Source of the DNA: JAKAFX01 sp049965715
GTDB taxonomy: Archaea; Thermoplasmatota; Thermoplasmata; Thermoplasmatales; Thermoplasmataceae
Direction: 5' to 3'
DNA length: 36,204 nt
Assembly (NCBI GenBank): GCA_049965715.1
Contig: JBMFWA010000014.1
Span: forward strand, 1 to 36,204
Positions 1 through 6,967 of the stretch are shown here, in pieces (position 1 is the first letter of the stretch; each line of letters opens with the position of its first letter). Position numbers and translations under genes: made by a program. The notes under the pieces were generated by a model. That model made no database searches, was not told the DNA's origin, and saw only the letters and a list, made by a program, of their open reading frames with translations.

Positions 1-348
1 GTCTATTTTTCTCTTTTCATCAGTATATGAAAATTGCCCCTCATTTTTTGAAATTAATTGAATCCCAAAGATACACCCTATTGGATCATCTAACTCAATT
101 TCAATTCCGATTCGGTTCTTGCCATTATGCGAATAGACCACTTGATCATAGCCGCCAATTGATATGAATTGATAATTAAAAAAGCCATCGGGGGATTGAT
201 TTGGATTTAAAACTATGTTCTTTAGTGTCATCATTGAATACATAAAACTTGATTTTCCTGACCCGTTGCTTCCGTACATAATCGTAAGCGGTGCTATATC
301 CATAGTTTCTTTCTTTATGGAGCGGAAATTATTCAAAAGAAGTTTCAT
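1..348 (-). CDS. AAA-family ATPase, N-terminal 116 residues (runs off the left edge)
   Basis: An open frame runs from an ATG at 346-348 leftward to the window edge with no stop, giving 116 residues of a longer protein. The N terminus has the pattern of SMC/RecF-like AAA ATPases (MKLLLNNFRSIKKE, then PLTIMYGSNGSGKSSFM, a Walker A P-loop near residues 26-33). The Walker B half lies outside the window. The order 'NFRSI...PLTI.GSNGSGKSS...LK' resembles AAA_15/DUF3696-type ATPases, which often sit in defence or mobile loci; that assignment is inference. A TATA-like AAATTTAAAG lies about 30 nt upstream, and no ribosome binding site is seen. Base composition is clearly more AT-rich than the housekeeping genes to the right, which suggests transfer. 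It is divergent from the S51-like gene, and the tRNA-derived repeat lies between them. Confidence 0.8.
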   Translation of the reverse strand, partial: MKLLLNNFRSIKKETMDIAPLTIMYGSNGSGKSSFMYSMMTLKNIVLNPNQSPDGFFNYQFISIGGYDQVVYSHNGKNRIGIEIELDDPIGCIFGIQLISKNEGQFSYTDEKRKID

Positions 349-426
349 ATGAGTGATAATAGAGCATACGCATACTTTAAATTTTTAGTGGTACTAGATC
401 TTTTATAGGAAGAATTCAAAAAATTA

Positions 427-445
427 TGGACCGGTCGGGATTTGT
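427..445 (-). repeat. Partial copy of the tRNA-Ala 3' end (putative att site)
   Basis: The 19 bases ATGGACCGGTCGGGATTTG are identical to 1174-1192, which cover the 3' end of tRNA-Ala from the T-loop through the discriminator base plus one base. The copies are direct repeats 747 bp apart, and identity stops on both sides. A short exact copy of a tRNA 3' end away from its tRNA is the normal trace of site-specific integration by a tyrosine recombinase. No integrase is visible in the window. Confidence 0.7.
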
Positions 446-476
446 TTAATGTTTTAAGCGAATATTTAAAACCACA

Positions 477-490
477 GATTTTTAAAATCT
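477..490. promoter_or_regulatory. Perfect 14-bp palindrome over the TATA region of the S51-like gene
   Basis: AGATTTTAAAATCT reads the same on both strands. Its centre is about 25 nt before the ATG at 509, exactly where the TATA box of a leaderless transcript should be. It may be the TATA element alone, or a TATA element overlapped by an operator. The AT-rich context makes a chance palindrome more likely than elsewhere. Confidence 0.4.
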
Positions 491-508
491 CACTCTCTTA
501 ACAGGTAT

Positions 509-1063
509 ATGACTACCCAAATCATAATCATGCAGGGAGGCGAGGACGTTAAACGCAGGACCAACGAAACCCTCTTCAAAGAAGTGAGGAAGTTATCAAG
601 TTCAGGGAAAATCCTGGTTATACCATGGACTTCGGATTCTCTTGAGAAGGAAGCCGAATATTCCAGAATGCTCCGTGACTATTTTTCACACTGCGGGTTT
701 GAAAAGGTATTGTTTCTGGCCAAAACCGATCCTGAAAATGAAATGCAACGAAAATTCTCTGAAGTAGACACCATTTATCTTCCAGGTGGAGACACTGAGG
801 TCCTATATCGCGAATTAAAACAGAGGGCTTTGCAGGACAGGTTACTTGAATTCTCGGGGATAATAATCGGTAATTCTGCCGGGGCAATTGTACTTTCAAA
901 GGGAGGGTGGGGAGACGGAAAATTCTACACGGGTTTCGGTCTCGTTGATTTCTATGTTTCCGTTCATTACAAGCTCAATGCAGGTCATGTTGCAGAAATG
1001 AAAGATGCTATAAATGTCAATATTCCTGAAAATATGTGGGTCGCAGTAACAAATGAAAAATAA
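509..1063 (+). CDS. Peptidase S51 (dipeptidase E-like) family protein
   Basis: A 184-residue protein with the class I glutamine-amidotransferase-like fold used by S51 peptidases. A Rossmann-type start (QIIIMQGGED) is followed by a conserved IYLPGGDTEVLY stretch near residues 88-99, a nucleophile elbow GNSAGA near 121-126 with serine as the likely nucleophile, and VHYK near 152-155 supplying the usual histidine. S51 enzymes cleave after N-terminal aspartate or belong to cyanophycinase-like groups; the substrate here is unknown. The protein stops just after AVTNEK, where family members usually continue for some 15-25 residues, so the C terminus may be shortened. It is flanked by the two copies of the tRNA-Ala 3' end and is therefore probably cargo of a small integrated element. 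The ATG has a TATA-like palindrome 25 nt upstream, fitting a leaderless transcript. Confidence 0.75.
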   Translation: MTTQIIIMQGGEDVKRRTNETLFKEVRKLSSSGKILVIPWTSDSLEKEAEYSRMLRDYFSHCGFEKVLFLAKTDPENEMQRKFSEVDTIYLPGGDTEVLYRELKQRALQDRLLEFSGIIIGNSAGAIVLSKGGWGDGKFYTGFGLVDFYVSVHYKLNAGHVAEMKDAINVNIPENMWVAVTNEK

Positions 1064-1173
1064 TCAAATCCAGTAACGCTTTTCTATGCTCGTATATCAG
1101 AAATCAAGAAGTTAGGTAAGCAGCAGGCGGAAGGAAAAGTTGTGGATGGAATATGAGAGAATTGGAATTCACA

Positions 1174-1192
1174 ATGGACCGGTCGGGATTTG
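1174..1192 (-). repeat. tRNA-Ala 3' end copy of the 19-bp direct repeat
   Basis: This is the partner of 427-445. It covers 18 bases of the tRNA-Ala gene (3' half of the T-loop, 3' strand of the T and acceptor stems, discriminator A) and one base beyond. Because this copy lies in the intact tRNA, it would be the att site that restores the gene after integration. Confidence 0.7.
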
Positions 1193-1246
1193 AACCCGAG
1201 ACCTCCTGCTTGCGAAGCAGGCGATCTACCGCTGATCTACCGGCCC
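1175..1246 (-). tRNA. tRNA-Ala(CGC)
   Basis: A complete 72-nt cloverleaf on the minus strand. The acceptor stem GGGCCGG/CCGGTCC has G3:U70, the identity element of alanine tRNAs. The D-stem is GATC/GATC, the anticodon stem CCTGC/GCAGG with loop TTCGCAA (anticodon CGC), and the T-arm TCGGG-TTCAAAT-CCCGA; the discriminator is A. No intron and no encoded CCA. It is divergent from hef, and its 3' end doubles as an attachment-site copy. Confidence 0.97.
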
Positions 1247-1476
1247 TGACGATTTCATATCCGCATTGTGTGATTCTGGACTGAACTGGTAATTTCTGAT
1301 TCTTATTCAATACTTATGCTCTGTACTCAGACCTGTGGTATCCAAACGACAGGGTCCAGGAGGCACACACTCCAAATACCCAGCAGAATGTGGAGATTCT
1401 GATTCACACGATTATCTCAAAGATCAGAATGTACTTCACCCCATTGATAGAAGCATTGATACGCTGATCTGCAATG

Positions 1477-1484
1477 AAAGGAGG
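1477..1484 (+). promoter_or_regulatory. Ribosome binding site deciding the hef start
   Basis: AAAGGAGG lies three bases before the ATG at 1488. It supports that start over the in-frame ATG at 1335, which would add 51 residues of low-complexity sequence without resemblance to helicases. Confidence 0.65.
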
Positions 1485-1487
1485 AAT

Positions 1488-3050
1488 ATGACATCCGACC
1501 GGTTAGCAGAACCCCTTGGCGACATCACCCCGAGGGAATACCAGGTGAGCATTGCAAGGCAGTGCCTTCAGAAGAACACAATGGTCGTTCTGCCGACTGG
1601 CCTCGGAAAAACGGTGATAGCCGCTCTCGCGATCAGGGAAATTCTCAAAGGAGGCGGAAGGGCGCTGTTTCTTGCTCCGACCAAACCCCTTGTGAGCCAG
1701 CACGGCCGAACCCTGAAAAACCTTCTCGGAATACCAGACGGTGTGGGCCTTCTCACAGGCGAGACCGCGCAATCCAAGAGGGAGGGAATTCTCAACAGCA
1801 GCGTTGTCGTGTCCACACCGCAGACCATAGAGAACCTCGTGGATTCCGGGCAGATCGATCTATCCGCATATGGAATCCTGGTGTTCGACGAGGTTCACAG
1901 GGCATCTGGGAATTATGCATACGTGAAGATAGCCAAAACCTACATTGAGAATTCGACCGGTCTGATCCTTGGCATGACTGCAAGCCCCGGCGGGGATCGA
2001 TCGAAACTCAACATCCTGATGAGGATCATGGGATTCCAGAATGCCGTCATAAAATCGGAGGACGATCCGGATGTCAGAAAATATGTTCAGGAAACACGAA
2101 CGGAGATAGTGAGGATCAAGAGGCCGCCGGAGGTTGATGAGATTCTGGCAATAGCGAGGAGGATCCTTGCAGAGATATCTGCAAAGCTCCAGAAGTCCGA
2201 CGAATTCAGCGGAGTTCGCCTCACAAGGAAGGAGGTCGCATCAGCCATAGGCGATCTCTCAGGCAGGGCGAGGAGCGGAGAACCGGAACTGTTCAACCTC
2301 ATTCCAGTGGCGACATCATACATAAGGTTCGACTATGCTGTCGAATATCTGGAGAGCCAGGGCGTCGAGATATTCCAGGAGTATCTTCTGCAGATAATCA
2401 ACAGCGAGGACAAATCAATGCAGCGTACCGCAAGGATACTCAGATCATTCCCGGAATTCGACACCATGATGAGGATGACTGCTGATTTCATGGAACATGG
2501 CGACAACCCCAAGATGATGTACGTCAAGCGATTGTGTGAGGACAGGCTTATGAGCAACCCCGGCGGAAAGATTCTTGTGTTCACTCACTTCCGGAAGACG
2601 TCGGAAATCCTCACCGAGTATCTGTCAAAGAACTCCCCGGGACTGAAGGTTGCAAGGTTCGTCGGCCAGGGTACCAAGGGCGAGGACAGGGGCATGAACC
2701 AGAAGACCCAGGAGGCCGTGCTCGATGACTTCCGGAATGGGAAATACAGGGTTCTTGTTGCCACAAGCGTCGCCGAGGAGGGCCTTGACATACCTTCCAC
2801 GGATCTGGTCATATTCTACGAACCAATACCGTCGGACATAAGATCGATCCAGAGGCGCGGGAGGACAGGGAGAAACAGGGCAGGAGAGGTGGTGATACTG
2901 ACATACGAGGGAAGCAGGGACATTGGTTATCTCCTGTCAAGCATGAACAAGGAATCAAAGATGAGGAAGAACCTGTACTCGCTCTCAAGGGAAAAGGAAT
3001 CTTCTCCCGGGTCAGGCAAGAAGGGCTTCGACCTTTACGATTTCAGCTGA
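1488..3050 (+). CDS. hef: Hef-type (FANCM/MPH1-like) SF2 DNA helicase without nuclease domain
   Basis: A 520-residue superfamily 2 helicase. Motifs in order: TPREYQ Q-motif region (14-19), Walker A PTGLGKT (36-42), APTKPL (Ia), DEVH (134-137), TASPGG (164-169), then a helical insert typical of Hef between the RecA domains, and in the C-terminal domain VFTHFRKT, VATSVAEEGLDIP and QRRGRTGR (motif VI). Hef processes stalled forks and branched DNA. In many euryarchaea it carries a C-terminal XPF-like nuclease and HhH; this protein ends shortly after motif VI, so the nuclease half is absent and, if present in the genome, must be encoded elsewhere. The gene is convergent with rfcS and overlaps its 3' end by 8 bp. 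Confidence 0.93.
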   Translation: MTSDRLAEPLGDITPREYQVSIARQCLQKNTMVVLPTGLGKTVIAALAIREILKGGGRALFLAPTKPLVSQHGRTLKNLLGIPDGVGLLTGETAQSKREGILNSSVVVSTPQTIENLVDSGQIDLSAYGILVFDEVHRASGNYAYVKIAKTYIENSTGLILGMTASPGGDRSKLNILMRIMGFQNAVIKSEDDPDVRKYVQETRTEIVRIKRPPEVDEILAIARRILAEISAKLQKSDEFSGVRLTRKEVASAIGDLSGRARSGEPELFNLIPVATSYIRFDYAVEYLESQGVEIFQEYLLQIINSEDKSMQRTARILRSFPEFDTMMRMTADFMEHGDNPKMMYVKRLCEDRLMSNPGGKILVFTHFRKTSEILTEYLSKNSPGLKVARFVGQGTKGEDRGMNQKTQEAVLDDFRNGKYRVLVATSVAEEGLDIPSTDLVIFYEPIPSDIRSIQRRGRTGRNRAGEVVILTYEGSRDIGYLLSSMNKESKMRKNLYSLSREKESSPGSGKKGFDLYDFS

Positions 3051-4065
3051 TCTCGCTGCCGGCGTTGACAAGCCTTGCGACCAGTGCATCAAGCTGTATT
3101 TTTTCGTTTGCACCTTCCACAAGCCTGAATTCAGTCTCAGCCAGTGCGATTATGACCGCAATCTTCTTCCTAGGTTCCACCTGTGATCTCCTTATTGCGG
3201 AATGCATCCCCCTGACGATATCGATGCCGGAAAGCCCCTTCTGCATCATCAGGTCGTCCACCATGCCCATGGCCTGGTTGAAATCCTGCTGCTCCACCGA
3301 GAATGCGAGAATCCTCTCGAATTCCCTGGACGATGCCATGCCGGCGATGTCGTAGATCTTCATCGCCGATATATCCCCGGAGAAGTGGGCGGCCTGAAGT
3401 ATGTTTATGGCATTCCTCATGTCCCCGCCGGATACATCCGCTATCGCATCCGCGGATTCCCCGGAAAGTTCAAAACCCTCGCTTTTTGCGATGTCGAACA
3501 TCTTTCTCTTGAGTTCAGCCTCGCTCAGCGGCCTGAATCTCAGGATCACGCACCTTGATTGAATGGGAGGAATGATCTGCGATGAATAGTTGCATGAGAA
3601 TATGAACCTGGTCGTCGATGAATAGATCTCCATGGTCCTCCTGAGTGCAGCCTGCGCCTCGGATGTGAGCTGGTCAGCCTCGTCCAGGAATATGATCTTG
3701 AATCCCCTCGGATTGGAGGGCATTATCCTTGCATAGTCCTTCACGCTGACCATGCCCTCGTACTTGTCATCCCGGTCCTCATGGCCCCTAATGACGTTTA
3801 TCCCCCTGTTGTTGGAGGCATTGAGTTCGAGAAAATTCTCCTTCCAGGTCTCGCCGAACAGCTCCATGGCGACAGCCATTGCAGACGCAGTCTTGCCGGT
3901 GCCAGCCGGCCCGGAGAATATGATGTGCGGCAGCTGTCCTGAACGAACGAAAGCCTTGAGCTTCCTCACTGCATCATCCTGTCCGTATATCCCCGACAGA
4001 TCCTTCGGCCTGTATTTCTCGATCCATACCTCGTTCATGATTCTCACATATGGGTGATTCAGCAT
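3043..4065 (-). CDS. rfcS: Replication factor C small subunit (clamp loader)
   Basis: A 340-residue AAA+ protein that, with RfcL, loads the PCNA sliding clamp at primer-template junctions. Visible are the RFC box WIEKYRP (14-20), Walker A GPAGTGKT (52-59), Walker B IIFLDEAD (124-131), sensor 1 SCNYSS (157-162) and the hallmark SRC (170-172). After NNRGINVIR there is an extra charged stretch of about 15 residues (GHEDRDDKYEGMVSV) before KDYAR, where family members normally run straight from VIR into the FAR helix. The ATG at 4065 is preceded by AAAGGAG at about 5 nt spacing; an internal ATG at 4038 would start directly at the RFC box but has only a weak site. It overlaps the end of hef by 8 bp. 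Confidence 0.95.
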   Translation of the reverse strand: MLNHPYVRIMNEVWIEKYRPKDLSGIYGQDDAVRKLKAFVRSGQLPHIIFSGPAGTGKTASAMAVAMELFGETWKENFLELNASNNRGINVIRGHEDRDDKYEGMVSVKDYARIMPSNPRGFKIIFLDEADQLTSEAQAALRRTMEIYSSTTRFIFSCNYSSQIIPPIQSRCVILRFRPLSEAELKRKMFDIAKSEGFELSGESADAIADVSGGDMRNAINILQAAHFSGDISAMKIYDIAGMASSREFERILAFSVEQQDFNQAMGMVDDLMMQKGLSGIDIVRGMHSAIRRSQVEPRKKIAVIIALAETEFRLVEGANEKIQLDALVARLVNAGSEIS

Positions 4066-4138
4066 GGCTTCTCCTTTATAAGAAATTTGGTCTTTTCAAC
4101 GGGCAGTCCATTTCCAGAATTTCAGGAAAGATGACTGA

Positions 4139-4693
4139 ATGTTTTATCTAACACAGTTCAATCCAGTATCGATCCCATTGGCAGTAGGCAGCTTATCCGG
4201 AAACAGAAGCAGCATGCGGAATGATGTGCTGAGCCTTGCCTACCTGATGATGGCTGTCATGGGAGGCTGGGTCAATGCCCAGGGGCAGTGGGTCAAGGAC
4301 TTCTCATACAGCAAAGTGGTGAATCTTCCACTGTTTGCATGGACATTCACCACCAGTGGCGTTTCCTGGTACAGTGTCGGTCTGTTTGATGACATCCTGG
4401 GAACGTCCATGATCATAACAGGTCTGATAATGTTCCGGAGGCATTCCCAGATCAACATCGGCCTTGTGAGGAACTTTCTTCTCTTCATACCGTTCATCGC
4501 CGCATATTTTGTCATGGACGGCATCAACTTTTACCTGTTTCTGTCCTATTATTACGGAAATCTCCCCATTGCGCTTTACGGTGAGATATGGAACACCGTG
4601 CTTTATTTCGGGATGCTTCCCATGCTGATCCTGTCATGCATAATCATACTGTCATCAGACCGGTCCTCAATAGTCAGATCTGGGAACGTTTAA
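4139..4693 (+). CDS. Small integral membrane protein of unknown function
   Basis: An open frame of 184 residues with about four hydrophobic segments: roughly 30-45, 75-98 (SVGLFDDILGTSMIITGLIMF), 112-134 (FLLFIPFIAAYFVM..INFYLFL) and 150-172 (TVLYFGMLPMLILSCIIIL). The family is not recognised and no catalytic motif is seen. The start is uncertain: ATG 4139 has an AGGAAAG-like site 9-10 nt upstream, while ATG 4214 would begin nearer the first membrane segment. The gene is divergent from rfcS with a 73-bp gap. Its stop codon lies inside the TATA-like box of purN, so the two are probably transcribed separately. Confidence 0.7.
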   Translation: MFYLTQFNPVSIPLAVGSLSGNRSSMRNDVLSLAYLMMAVMGGWVNAQGQWVKDFSYSKVVNLPLFAWTFTTSGVSWYSVGLFDDILGTSMIITGLIMFRRHSQINIGLVRNFLLFIPFIAAYFVMDGINFYLFLSYYYGNLPIALYGEIWNTVLYFGMLPMLILSCIIILSSDRSSIVRSGNV

Positions 4694-4698
4694 TAAAC
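4688..4698 (+). promoter_or_regulatory. TATA-like box of purN
   Basis: GTTTAATAAAC is centred about 25 nt before the purN ATG at 4718, the spacing of a leaderless archaeal transcript. It overlaps the TAA stop of the preceding gene. Confidence 0.55.
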
Positions 4699-4717
4699 GA
4701 ATCAATAATCATCGATC

Positions 4718-5350
4718 ATGGGAAGCGGGCAGGTTCAGGCGTCACTTGTGGTACTCGCCTCAGGCGAGGGAACCAACCTTCAGGCAGTCATAGATGCGAT
4801 CGCACGGGGCGAATTGGACTGCAGGATATCTCTGGTCGTATCCGACATGAGGGATGCCAGGTCCCTAGAGAGGGCCAGGAATTCCGGGATACCTGCCGTG
4901 CACCTGCCAAGGGAGAAGATGAGCCATGACCAGTATTCCGGCGCCCTAAGGGATCTCATAATGTCATATCCGCATGACTACATAGTTCTTGCCGGATTCA
5001 TGCGGATTCTTTCCGGAAGCTTCATCCGGGCGTTTCCAAACAGGATTATAAACATCCATCCCTCGCTGCTGCCGTGCTTCGGGGGAAAGGGCTTCTACGG
5101 CGAGAAGGTGCACAGATCGGTCATAGAGAGCGGCGCCAGGATATCAGGATGCACCGTCCACTTTGTAACAGAAGATGTGGATCTCGGACCCATAATAGAC
5201 CAGGAGCCAGTGCCCGTGCTTGACGGGGACACCCCGGAAAAGCTCGCCATGAGGATACATCCCGTTGAGCACGAACTGCTTGTCAGATCGATCAGGCTGC
5301 TTGTGAGCGGAAAATATGAAATAACTGGAAAAAGAGTGATAAGGACCTGA
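4718..5350 (+). CDS. purN: Phosphoribosylglycinamide formyltransferase
   Basis: A 210-residue GAR transformylase transferring a formyl group from 10-formyl-tetrahydrofolate to GAR in purine synthesis. The family pattern is complete: phosphate-binding SGEGTNLQAVID near the N terminus, VLAGFMRIL, the catalytic block NIHPSLLP (Asn and His of the catalytic triad) and HFVTEDVDLGPIIDQ with the catalytic Asp. The usual 'F.G' after LLP reads CFGGKGFYG. Length is normal. It appears to be a single-gene unit with its own TATA-like box and ends 40 bp before the convergent DUF35 gene. Confidence 0.95.
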   Translation: MGSGQVQASLVVLASGEGTNLQAVIDAIARGELDCRISLVVSDMRDARSLERARNSGIPAVHLPREKMSHDQYSGALRDLIMSYPHDYIVLAGFMRILSGSFIRAFPNRIINIHPSLLPCFGGKGFYGEKVHRSVIESGARISGCTVHFVTEDVDLGPIIDQEPVPVLDGDTPEKLAMRIHPVEHELLVRSIRLLVSGKYEITGKRVIRT

Positions 5351-5389
5351 AGGAAAAATAAATTTTGAAAAATGTTTCAGGGAACAGGG

Positions 5390-5794
5390 TCACTCATCAA
5401 GCGCGAACTTGTATCCGTACATGATGACTCCGCTCTTCCCGTCCTCCCTTATCCTCCGGAAGACAGCGCGGACCCTCTTTCCCATCTTAACCTCATCGGG
5501 ATCGCAGTCCACGATCTGCCCTGTGAGTGACGGTCCCTCGTCCAGCTTCACAATTGCCATAACATAGGGTCTCTGTCTTGAGAACGTTGGCGGCGCATCA
5601 TGCACCACTGTGAACGATACGATCTCGCCCAGACCGGATAGATCGGTCTCCTGTATCTTGCCGATGGACTCGCGGTGGCATTTCGGGCAGATATCCCTGG
5701 GCGGGAAATATACTGCCCCGCAGTTGTTGCATTTGTGACCTATGAGCCTGTACCTGTGATCTGCCTCTCTCCATATGCTTGATAGTTCTCCCAT
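5390..5794 (-). CDS. DUF35 OB-fold/zinc-ribbon acyl-CoA-associated protein
   Basis: A 134-residue protein with an N-terminal helix, a four-cysteine rubredoxin-like zinc ribbon (Cys22, Cys25, Cys36, Cys39) and an OB-fold (GEIVSFTVVHDAPPTF... GQIVDCDPDEVKMGKRVRAVF). In archaea DUF35 proteins bridge thiolase and HMG-CoA synthase in one complex that passes acetoacetyl-CoA directly between the two. Its position as the last gene of the HMG-CoA synthase-thiolase-DUF35 run, directly abutting the thiolase (5794/5795), fits that role. Confidence 0.93.
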   Translation of the reverse strand: MGELSSIWREADHRYRLIGHKCNNCGAVYFPPRDICPKCHRESIGKIQETDLSGLGEIVSFTVVHDAPPTFSRQRPYVMAIVKLDEGPSLTGQIVDCDPDEVKMGKRVRAVFRRIREDGKSGVIMYGYKFALDE

Positions 5795-6967
5795 TTAATC
5801 TCCTCCCACTATGTGTACGATGGATGTCGAACCTGAGCCCGCCATGTTGTGGAGCATGGCATGCTCCGGATCCTTTATCTGCCTCTCCCCTGCTTTACCT
5901 TTGAACTGCAGGTACGCCTCCACGAACTGGCCCACGCCTGTCGCGCCCATGGGGTTTCCCTTCGCCTTGAGCCCGCCCGACGGATTCACCGGAATTCTTC
6001 CCTTCAGGGAAATATCTTCCGGAACCAGATCCCTGGCGCCTCCCTTCTTTGCAAACCCGAGATCCTCAAGTGCCATGAGGCCGTATATGCTGTATGAATC
6101 GTTCAGTTCAACAAAGGATATGTCGTCATTCCCGATCTTTGCCTGGTCAAGTGCCTTCTTTGCGGCTATCACTGTGGAATCCAGCCTGTACAGTGATGCC
6201 CTGCTGTGGAGTGCCAGATAGTCCTGCGCTATTCCGGAGCCCTGGATCCTCACGCCCTCCATCCCGTTCTTCTTCATGTATCTGTCCGATGCAAGGACAA
6301 GAGCGGAAGCACCGTCGCTGATTGGGCTGCAGTCCATGATGTTCAGCGGATCTGCAACCATTGTCGAGTTCATGGCAGCATCAAGCGTCAGCTTGTTCCT
6401 GTAGTGCGCAGAAGGATTCTTCGATGCGTTCTCATGGTCATTGACGGATATCATCGAGAGTGTCTCCTTGTCCACATGGAAATCGGTCATGTACTTCCTT
6501 GCGGACATTGCTGCAAGTGCGGCCGGTGTTGCGCCGAAGAAAGCTTCCCATTCCCTGTCCAGCGTTGTGCTCATCATATCAAGCATTTCCGATCCGTAGA
6601 TATCGGTCATCTTCTCGACTCCGCCGACCATGGCAACGTCGTATTCCCCTGACCTTATGGCAAGATAAGCCTCCCTGACGGCTGCGGCGCCTGATGCGGA
6701 CGATGCCTCAACCCTCACGGCGGGTATGTTGTTGCTTGCCAGTCCCGAGAAGTCGGCTATGAGTGATCCGATGTCATTCTGCCCGTTCACGGTCCCGGAA
6801 AGGCTGCTGCTGCCGTAGAGAATCTGTATGTCTCTGGAATAGATTCCGGCATTCTCCACAGCCTTCAATCCAGCCTCGACAGCGATCTCCCTCAGTGACC
6901 TGTCCCATAGCTCGCCATACTTTGTTTCTCCAGATCCTATGATGTAAACTTCACTCAATGTTCTCAC
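5795..6967 (-). CDS. Archaeal thiolase (acetyl-CoA acetyltransferase-like) with altered active site
   Basis: A 390-residue thiolase of the archaeal/SCP-x-like type, expected to condense two acetyl-CoA into acetoacetyl-CoA. Recognisable are the archaeal-type blocks MDCSPISDGASALVLAS, ELNDSYSIYGLMALEDLG, NPSGGLKAKGNPMGATG and NMAGSGSTSIVH. Two catalytic positions differ from the family rule. The nucleophilic cysteine of 'EA.CASG' is serine (Ser90, codon TCC at 6698-6700), and the histidine of 'GHP.GATG' is asparagine (Asn338, codon AAC at 5954-5956). The frame is intact, so this is not a decayed gene. It overlaps the HMG-CoA synthase gene by 17 bp and abuts DUF35, so the three are surely co-transcribed. 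It may be a scaffold or act on another acyl-CoA; family membership is certain, activity is not. Confidence 0.9.
   Translation of the reverse strand: MRTLSEVYIIGSGETKYGELWDRSLREIAVEAGLKAVENAGIYSRDIQILYGSSSLSGTVNGQNDIGSLIADFSGLASNNIPAVRVEASSASGAAAVREAYLAIRSGEYDVAMVGGVEKMTDIYGSEMLDMMSTTLDREWEAFFGATPAALAAMSARKYMTDFHVDKETLSMISVNDHENASKNPSAHYRNKLTLDAAMNSTMVADPLNIMDCSPISDGASALVLASDRYMKKNGMEGVRIQGSGIAQDYLALHSRASLYRLDSTVIAAKKALDQAKIGNDDISFVELNDSYSIYGLMALEDLGFAKKGGARDLVPEDISLKGRIPVNPSGGLKAKGNPMGATGVGQFVEAYLQFKGKAGERQIKDPEHAMLHNMAGSGSTSIVHIVGGD

Noticed and set aside
1104..1310. 68-residue minus-strand open frame across tRNA-Ala
   Set aside because: It is the tRNA gene and its flanks read as protein; the cloverleaf explains the region.
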